Below, in pieces: positions 8,401-11,290 of a stretch of 11,290 nucleotides of DNA. The stretch's first letter is position 1; each line of letters opens with the position of its first letter. The DNA lies in contig FN648814.1 of NCBI GenBank assembly GCA_000310025.1, positions 1 to 11,290 of the forward strand, in the 5' to 3' direction. The translations under genes were made by a program, and so were the position numbers. This DNA is from Ectocarpus siliculosus (Eukaryota; Sar; Phaeophyceae; Ectocarpales; Ectocarpaceae). A model generated the notes under the pieces. The model did no database searches. It was not told the DNA's origin and saw only the letters and a program-made list of their open reading frames with translations.

Positions 8401-9633
8401 CCAGCCGGCAATAATTGGGGAGCGATGTCATAGAGAAAAACGTGCGAAGGGTGGACCGACCGCGTCGCACGGCAATTTGGCACGGCACTTTGTACAGCGC
8501 GAGTAAGAGTATGCTTGTAGCCGACGTGAAAATACGATGGTAGCAGCAACCACCACTTGGAAAGGCAAGCAGAATTCCCCCAACTGCTACACGAAATCGC
8601 ACCTGGCCGGGAGTTCCAGGCCTGAGTCCGGTCCTATTTCCATCCCATCCCTCACTAAGGTGAATGCTCCCACCCTGGTTCCTCGGCGCGATGATCTGGG
8701 GGTCGATTCCCTCTGCAACGGCGCTAAGCTCCCAAAATCCCCATCCAGGAACTGCTCGACGAAATCGACCACTCCACCGCCGTGCTCCTCCTCTGCATCG
8801 TCAGCAGGCCGTGTGACAACCCCGTCTAAACCCTCGACGGCTACTGGGTCGGAACGACCTTCGTCAGGCGTGTGGGAACCCGCGAGGCTTTGGTGGGTTG
8901 ATGTAGACGCATGGAAGCCCGACGACGTGTCACCCTGTGAAGGAATAGTTCCGGATTCGCTCCTGAACCGAAAGTAAGAGTAAAAGAATATCAATAACGC
9001 GAAACCAAGCAGCAAGGTTGGTTGACCAATATATCCAAACCACAGATGTGCTTGCTACATTTTTTCTAACCATTGCGTTAGATATATTGCTTGAGCATGA
9101 CATCTCCCTGGATGTTTTTAAAGCGGGGTCTGAAGACCATCCGAGGAAGCCATCGTATTCCCACCGACGCGGTGCACCTCACAAAACCATGCCTTCATAT
9201 TCTGAACGCGTTGTGTGCATCTAGAAGCGATGGAGACGGAGACAGAGTGTGATTGCTCAGAGGTACAGTGGGGGGGCCTAAATAGTGCGGGTGCCCGCTT
9301 TAGTTCGAGTTAAATCGCGTGGCACACATAAGCCCCCTCAGGAACTCGGGGCACCCCTCTAATAGCGAGTATTTCAGATGGATCCAACCTATGGGGGGAG
9401 GACTCTGAAATTGGTGTTTATTGGAGTTGATGAGAAGTGAGCATTTATTATCATGTGCCAAAGAGGATGTCTGCGTGCGTATAGAAGAGGAGTCATGCGC
9501 ACCGAGAGAAGGCAGCTGCTCGCAGGACATTCCGTTGCGCCCGATCACGTTGAAGCATCATCAGTGCTTGAGCACAGGGACTGCTAAACGTACGAGTGGA
9601 CAACACATGGGTTGTGTCATTTTGTTGTGTCAT
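1..9633 (-). CDS. Large multi-exon gene, product unrecognised, 3' end beyond window
   Basis: Exons (minus-strand order) are 9561-9503 (tentative), 8962-8603, 8381-8258, 8072-7840, 7717-7384, 6567-6225, 5545-5388, 4163-3536, 3406-3158, 1508-1105 and 460-1. Each intron starts GT and ends AG, and donor and acceptor phases agree at every junction (2, 2, 0, 2, 0, 1, 0, 1, 1, 0). The joined frame has no stop, giving about 1,117 residues before the edge. Introns range from 122 to 1,649 bases. Region by region the product shows an acidic, low-complexity N-terminus; a mixed central part rich in short beta-like and helical segments; a helix-rich part; then a Pro/Ser-rich tail. I recognise no catalytic motif or named domain. 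One helix in exon G (LESIKFGFNTLADL) faintly recalls the FNFW-type helix of transportin-3/importin-13 karyopherins, but the rest does not support that family. The gene model is well supported; the function is unknown. Confidence 0.8.
155..280 (-). repeat. In-frame 72-base (24-codon) tandem duplication in exon J
   Basis: On the minus strand the segment 280-209 and the following 208-155 encode LELLSPAPIASSNAPNMI and LGLLPPAPIASSSSPSIP, identical at 11 of 18 positions at an offset of 24 residues. The bases also align at that spacing (ATGCTCGG at 159 and ATGTTCGG at 231 on the plus strand). The second unit is partial. Confidence 0.85.
461..1104 (-). other. Intron 10 (644 bases)
   Basis: It has a consensus GTGAGT donor and a T-rich 3' end (GTTTTCGTATTTTGTAG). 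A minus-strand open frame near 818-1021 was considered as an extra exon, but its usable acceptors are not in phase with exon I. A CCCTAACCCTAG motif lies at 1069-1080. Nothing else is identified. Confidence 0.7.
1105..1508 (-). CDS. Exon I: acidic start, then hydrophobic helical stretch
   Basis: Two bases complete a Glu codon, followed by 134 codons. The chosen acceptor is GGGACGCAG|AGGGAG; acceptors at 1556 and 1496 are equally in phase. The donor is AAGG|GTGAGT, with an in-phase alternative GTAAGG six bases earlier. The peptide opens GDAEDDIASTWCPGPAALLA. From about 1287 to 1156 it is strongly hydrophobic (FNAIVQAFCAAPAFALLAP, then MWLLVLLEALVVEDIGMCIL). This could be buried helices or one or two membrane segments; an Arg and two Glu interrupt it, so buried helices seem more likely. 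The exon closes with KTRASRIFTIVGHFVR. Confidence 0.8.
2175..2270. repeat. Diverged direct repeat, copy 1
   Basis: A segment starting AATACACACAACAGAGAA aligns with 2542-2638 at roughly 80 percent identity by eye with one single-base gap. Shared blocks include GACAGCCACG and AGCACTATCGCTG. A GA-rich run (near 2149-2159) precedes it, as a GA tract precedes copy 2. Nothing in it encodes a protein. Confidence 0.85.
2428..2473. repeat. GA dinucleotide microsatellite, about 23 units
   Basis: An uninterrupted GA/CT dinucleotide run lies within intron 9, followed by degenerate AAAGAAA. It reads CT on the sense strand of the large gene. Confidence 0.97.
2542..2638. repeat. Diverged direct repeat, copy 2
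   Basis: This is the partner of the segment at 2175-2270, in the same orientation. It starts AATACACACGACAAAGAA and shares GACAGCCACG, GGAACACG and AGCACTATCGCTG. It lies about 70 bases after the GA microsatellite. The pair may be two copies of a dispersed non-autonomous element or a local duplication. Confidence 0.85.
3158..3406 (-). CDS. Exon H of the large gene
   Basis: Two bases complete an Ala codon, then 82 codons and one base. The acceptor is CTGCTCCGCAG|CTCTCC, with a good pyrimidine tract, and the donor is CTCGAG|GTGAGG. The peptide starts ALRDDASWIMKEGGATRLPI, has a Gly/Arg-rich loop (IRGGGGLRSGGFGPRSR), then RAFLVSQTHVMPAKTRGLDL, and ends in a strong helix with LLELLRSVFHHVMEEAR. 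A competing frame is also open across much of this exon, but only this frame is in phase with exon G. No domain is assigned. Confidence 0.85.
3536..4163 (-). CDS. Exon G: largest exon, helix-rich region
   Basis: It carries 209 codons plus one base. The acceptor is ACACCCAG|GTGTAT and the donor is TCCTCG|GTAGGT. The peptide is dominated by amphipathic helix-like stretches: SRVSNAVELLRGVGVSGAF, EAHAAVAKGREAALAIISGM, QGFERMCADLLGEVFGVQV, PTEVVVCLMHALCVRSLESI and KFGFNTLADLGDPRCDD. Their spacing could suit a helical-repeat scaffold such as ARM/HEAT, but I cannot count regular repeats, so that is inference. Two N-glycosylation-type sequons (NSS, NGS) are present, although topology is unknown. The intron after this exon is only 129 bases (3407-3535). 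Confidence 0.88.
4164..5387 (-). other. Intron 7 (1,224 bases)
   Basis: It has a GTGAGTG donor and a GGTACACCCAG acceptor. Composition is visibly more AT-rich than in the neighbouring exons, with stops in all minus-strand frames. A plus-strand open frame near 4452-4697 begins only at TTG and has no supporting context. I see no mobile element or RNA gene. Confidence 0.7.
5388..5545 (-). CDS. Exon F of the large gene
   Basis: Two bases complete an Asp codon, followed by 52 codons. The acceptor is GCTGAAG|ACTATG and the donor is TTGAAC|GTGAGTG, which is close to donor consensus. The peptide starts DYVVVTVPLDAGQAYGKPSL, giving a beta-like strand and turn, followed by a helix-like ARHSILDDASNALTSADAQL. 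The phase links it without a frame break to exon E on one side and exon G on the other. No motif is recognised. Confidence 0.8.
5546..6224 (-). other. Intron 6 (679 bases)
   Basis: It runs from GTGCCG to a pyrimidine-rich 3' end (GCTCTGCTCCTTCTTCCTCG). The closing trinucleotide is the less common AAG; no earlier AG follows the pyrimidine tract. I see no coding block, repeat or RNA gene in it. Confidence 0.7.
6225..6567 (-). CDS. Exon E of the large gene
   Basis: It carries 114 codons plus one base of an Asp codon. The acceptor is CCTGCAG|CACGCG and the donor is ATCTCAG|GTGCCG. It opens HALWAPLTEPGEEVMQTVLA and continues with a helix-rich, mostly uncharged stretch including DNMVAFASTAFTEVSTVFN, then an acidic/hydrophobic strand. 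A Gly-rich loop (YYAAGGGASGRSGVGYEGG) probably forms a flexible linker before DLGFDVTKYSLFGSDQ. The open frame runs a further 68 bases past the donor to a stop, so the CAG|GTGCCG site was chosen for consensus and for phase agreement with exon F. No family is recognised. Confidence 0.8.
6568..7383 (-). other. Intron 5 (816 bases)
   Basis: It has a GTGGGG donor and a TTTCCCTGCCTGCAG acceptor, which is one of the best acceptors in the gene. Plus-strand open frames inside it lack splice or composition support. It contains a small tandem duplication at 6639-6662 and otherwise nothing I can identify. Confidence 0.75.
6639..6662. repeat. Two perfect 12-base tandem units
   Basis: TTATCCAAACCC occurs twice head to tail inside intron 5. 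It is a small local duplication with no sign of function. Confidence 0.9.
7384..7717 (-). CDS. Exon D of the large gene
   Basis: One base completes the Thr codon, followed by 111 codons. The acceptor is AAAATCAG|GTACCGG and the donor is CAAAAG|GTGGGG. The join with exon C reads MLTYRRDPNDSPDG. A helix-like stretch (VDVYQEALSRTLIALSKREG) is followed by FRAVFVGPTHTTQQ, VIYLPPEADARTSFFKKLNR, then FRPDAQPFMIVLKAFNQK. The strand-helix-strand alternation looks like an alpha/beta fold. No nucleotide-binding loop, metal-binding triad or other catalytic signature could be named. Codons are coherent throughout, while the antisense open frame here is shorter. Confidence 0.85.
7840..8072 (-). CDS. Exon C of the large gene
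   Basis: It carries 77 codons plus two bases of a Thr codon. The acceptor is CGTTTCAG|ACTGGC and the donor is CTGAC|GTGAGC. The peptide begins TGCDLTEAGEVITGGDYGAV and ends with GEVKMFIML. It alternates hydrophobic beta-like strands (YRLLVPGE, HITNFQIGFGHG, VKMFIML) with charged turns, suggesting a folded domain that continues into exon D across a short intron of 122 bases. I tested it by eye against glycosyltransferase and other alpha/beta enzyme motifs and found no convincing match. Confidence 0.85.
8258..8381 (-). CDS. Exon B of the large gene
   Basis: It carries 41 whole codons after the shared Arg codon. The acceptor is TTATGCAG|GGGAC and the donor is TTGAGG|GTAGGC. The peptide starts GHEAIKRAWMPKGHVLDLSK and ends with ALRIDLDGLR. 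It is charged, with a probable helix followed by a short beta-like segment. The intron before it is 221 bases (8382-8602) and the one after it is 185 bases (8073-8257). The open frame continues through both flanking introns in places, but the splice sites are clean and in phase with their neighbours. No motif is recognised. Confidence 0.75.
8603..8962 (-). CDS. Exon A: acidic, Ser/Gly-rich N-terminal region
   Basis: It encodes 119 whole codons plus a split Arg codon at each end. The acceptor is GGTTCAG|GAGCG after a long pyrimidine tract and the donor is GCCAG|GTGCGA. The first half (SESGTIPSQGDTSSG onwards) is Ser/Thr/Gly/His-rich and looks disordered. A central acidic block (DDAEEEHGGG) is followed by a more ordered segment, VVDFVEQFLDGDFG, and a basic patch, PRSSRRGTR. 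No domain is recognised. There is no in-frame ATG near the 5' end, so the start codon must lie in an upstream exon. An antisense open frame covers nearly the same span on the plus strand; I regard it as a shadow because only the minus frame joins in phase to the exons on both sides. Confidence 0.75.
8963..9502 (-). other. Intron 1 (tentative, 540 bases)
   Basis: It runs from GTGCGC at its 5' end to a strong pyrimidine-rich 3' end (TTCTTTTACTCTTACTTTCG followed by GTTCAG). No further coding block is supported inside it. If the 3' part were exon instead, the open frame would extend exon A up to 9054 and encode a hydrophobic stretch; see the finding on a possible membrane anchor. Confidence 0.45.
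9503..9561 (-). CDS. Candidate first coding exon of the large gene
   Basis: Minus strand: two adjacent ATG codons at 9561 and 9558 open a short frame reading MMLQRDRAQRNVLRAAAFS and ending at a donor TCTCG|GTGCGC. This leaves two bases of a codon, exactly the phase exon A needs, so the join gives an Arg followed by SESGTIPS. The same frame has an earlier ATG at 9633, which would add 24 residues, and is open upstream to a TAG just before 9700. The donor resembles that of exon A (GTGCGA). The resulting intron is 540 bases. The alternative is a more distal first exon. I chose this one for phase, an ATG start and a basic, helix-like N-terminus; without transcript data it stays tentative. Confidence 0.4.
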
Positions 9634-10968
9634 TTCGCCACATTCGACCGTGGTCAAATAAATGTCGTGAACTTGTCGCAGAGGCTTGGAGAAGTTCTAA
9701 GTTACTTGTAGCTAAGGGGGTGTCCCCAAGCAGTACTACTGCTGCTGTACTTCAAGACTTGAAAACCAAATAAGAAGTGTCCCCAGCCCATCACCGCTTA
9801 CTTCAGTACATGAAGTAGCAATCTACAACTTCCTAGTAACAAGGTCCTGCTTGCACGTCGTGCCGTAAACACCACCACACGCAAGCACACGCAATGGAGA
9901 AGGAGAAAGCCAAAAGAAAGCCTGTACGAAAATATTCCAAAAAAAAAACTAAACATTTTTGTGCGCCCTTGACCAGGCTATGATTTTTTTTTCACATGAT
10001 GTTGCCTCGTACCAGAGCATTCTCTACAACAAACAATTACTAGCCCGGCGGCGGGAGACCTCTTATTGTGTAGGGTTAGGCTTAGGCTTAGCGAGATAAC
10101 TAGCTGACTGTGTACAAGGCGTCCCTCCGGAGTGGAGTAAAGAGAGCGCCGTCCCAAAAGGGGTGATGCAAAAAGCTAACAGAGAACTCGTATTTTCTGT
10201 ACTAATAATGAAAGGATTCGGGGCAGGGCGGCGCGAGCTTATTTTTCGACAATTTTCTGGATTTGTTTTGGTTGAGAGCCCGCAGCCGCGGGGATCGATG
10301 TGAATATATGTGCATGCTGACCTCCCGACCTCGGGCTAGGCGGACTGCACGGAGATGTGTGCACTGTTTTGCATCTCTAGGGACACCGCCACGACATACA
10401 TTGATTGGCGGACTGCTGCTGGAAACAACATAATGGGGCTCCTGCTGCATGTATGTAGTTTGTTCGGCACAGCAGCCAATGATGACCAGCTAGCTGAACG
10501 ACGAATTGAGCGAGCGGCGTGTTTTTTTGGATTTTTCGCGGTTGGTTGAAACCCCGCATGCCGCACGCATGTGGAAGGTTGTGTTGTACAACCTGGTGTT
10601 TTGTCAGAACGGTTAGAAAGATCAAAGGGGGCACCGTAGGTAAGAGAGAATTGATAGATAGGTAGGCATGTGTAACGGAAAGAAAAGAAAAAGAAAGAGA
10701 TGCACCTTGCTCACAACAGAAGAAACATCTGAACGAAAGAGCAAGCCAACAAACAAACAAGAGGAGGAGTAGAAGAGAGACAGAGGAGGAAGAAGAAGGA
10801 AGCGAGCGTACCGAAGGGAGGAGACAGACAGAGAAAGAGAGCAAGAGCATCGTCGGTTCGTTTTTTTTTCAACGTCGGCCGACCCGGCGCTTGAGCGCGG
10901 GGGCCGGGATCCTGCTGCCGAGCGCGGGGTCCCATGCCGAGACGGTAAGGCTTGGGACGTTGACACCG
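9634..10968. other. Probable shared upstream region between divergent genes
   Basis: No open frame here has splice, length or composition support on either strand. It would hold the promoters and 5' leaders of the minus-strand large gene and the plus-strand gene at the right edge. It contains clustered small foldbacks (9700-9840), an A-run facing a T-run (9939-9948 and 9984-9992), a telomere-like TAGGGTTAGGCTTAGGCTTA at 10071-10090, and a purine-rich tract (10676-10848). I cannot point to a convincing TATA box or initiator. Confidence 0.5.
10676..10848 (+). repeat. Long purine-rich (GA/AAG-type) tract
   Basis: The plus strand is mostly A and G for about 170 bases (runs such as GAAAGAAAAGAAAAAGAAAG and GAGGAAGAAGAAGGAAG), interrupted by short pyrimidine islands. 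It lies just upstream of the right-edge plus-strand reading frame, as expected for a 5' leader or promoter element. Read on the minus strand it resembles an over-long pyrimidine tract, which explains the Leu/Ser/Phe-rich minus-strand frames here. Confidence 0.7.
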
Positions 10969-11290
10969 ATGCGGCGCCGCGACGAGGAGGAGGAAGAGCA
11001 AGGCGGATGGCGGGGCCAAGGAAGGGGAGAGGATGGGGGCTCGCCGCAGAGGGGCGGAGGTGAGAGGAGGAGGTCGTTGAGCCAGGGTGAGCGACGGGTG
11101 ACCAGCGTAGAAGGCATGGGGACTTTGAGGATTGAGTCACGCCTATCGCCGTCCGTGTATACAGGGGGGAGAGCGCGCCACTCAAGACCTAGGCAGACGC
11201 GCTCCAATTCACCAATGGTAGTTAGGCGCAACCAGTCTACTTACGTCAGTCGCCGGGGTCTGTCACGTACGCAGCATGTCCCGTCCTCAC
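10969..11290 (+). CDS. Start of a divergent gene, product unrecognised, cut by window end
   Basis: From ATG 10969 the plus strand is open for 107 codons to the window end, and the same frame is stop-free back to 10666. The peptide starts MRRRDEEEEEQGGWRGQGRG and continues with basophilic-kinase-like Ser motifs (GERRRSLSQGERR, RPRQTRSNSP, STYVSRRGLSRTQ). The composition (Arg, Ser, Glu, Gly) fits a disordered, possibly phosphorylated N-terminus, but no domain is visible. The ATG context is weak (C at -3). Two short upstream frames precede it, at 10668-10772 and 10934-10948. Competing minus-strand frames across the same bases lack ATG starts in good context, but the GC-rich composition keeps all frames fairly open, so confidence is moderate. 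An in-frame donor-like GGAG|GTGAGA near 11058-11067 could end the exon earlier. Confidence 0.45.
   Translation, partial: MRRRDEEEEEQGGWRGQGRGEDGGSPQRGGGERRRSLSQGERRVTSVEGMGTLRIESRLSPSVYTGGRARHSRPRQTRSNSPMVVRRNQSTYVSRRGLSRTQHVPSS

Noticed and set aside
8537-8977. 146-residue plus-strand open frame
   Set aside because: It lies antisense to exon A, and the minus frame joins in phase to both neighbours. The plus frame is Pro/Ser/Thr-rich in a way typical of a complement shadow.
9285-9330. tRNA-like stretch (TAGTTCGAGTTAAATC)
   Set aside because: It resembles a T-arm, but no acceptor, D-arm or anticodon stems can be paired around it.
9300-9548. 82-residue minus-strand open frame
   Set aside because: It starts at GTG and overlaps the tentative first exon in another frame. 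It has no donor in the phase exon A needs that I find better than 9503.
9939-9992. A-run of 10 and T-run of 9 facing each other, considered as element ends or a terminator
   Set aside because: The bases beyond the homopolymers do not pair and there is no target duplication; such runs are common by chance in non-coding DNA.
10377-11231. Several overlapping minus-strand open frames (one with a signal-peptide-like Leu-rich start at 10850)
   Set aside because: They come from the complement of the purine-rich tract and GC-rich DNA and several start at TTG. An alternative upstream exon at 11290-11245 with donor GAC|GTAAGT is in phase with exon A but would need an intron of about 2.3 kb and conflicts with the plus-strand frame.

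Overview
The window looks like nuclear DNA of an intron-rich eukaryote. Short blocks of good coding potential are separated by non-coding stretches of about 120-1650 bases, and every block is bounded by GT...AG splice signals. There is no bacterial-style gene packing, no ribosome-binding sites and no operons. GC-rich exons, introns of several hundred bases and GA microsatellites would suit a brown alga such as an Ectocarpus relative. That assignment is inference; no single sequence proves it.

Main content: one large minus-strand gene, read right to left, fills most of the window (about 9.6 kb down to base 1, continuing beyond). I assembled ten exons by hand (minus-strand order): A 8962-8603, B 8381-8258, C 8072-7840, D 7717-7384, E 6567-6225, F 5545-5388, G 4163-3536, H 3406-3158, I 1508-1105, J 460-1. 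The codon phase of each donor matches the phase of the next acceptor at all nine junctions with no stop codon, which is strong evidence for one message. A candidate first exon (9561-9503, or from 9633) also joins exon A in phase. The product exceeds about 1,100 residues and is incomplete at its C-terminus. I cannot assign it to a known family. It has an acidic Ser/Gly-rich N-terminal region, a mixed alpha/beta-looking middle (exons C-F), a helix-rich stretch (exons G-I), and a Pro/Ser-rich C-terminal part with a 24-residue tandem repeat (exon J).

Right edge: a plus-strand reading frame starts at ATG 10969 and runs off the end of the window. It has an Arg/Ser-rich, Glu-rich predicted N-terminus and lies downstream of a long purine-rich tract. 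It is probably the start of a divergently transcribed gene, and bases 9634-10968 would then be a shared upstream region.

Introns and the upstream region contain simple repeats: a 46-base GA tract, a diverged duplicated segment of about 96 bases, telomere-like motifs and small foldbacks. I found no rRNA or convincing tRNA, no transposase or reverse transcriptase, no CRISPR and no viral gene. The most unusual item is the unrecognised large protein itself.
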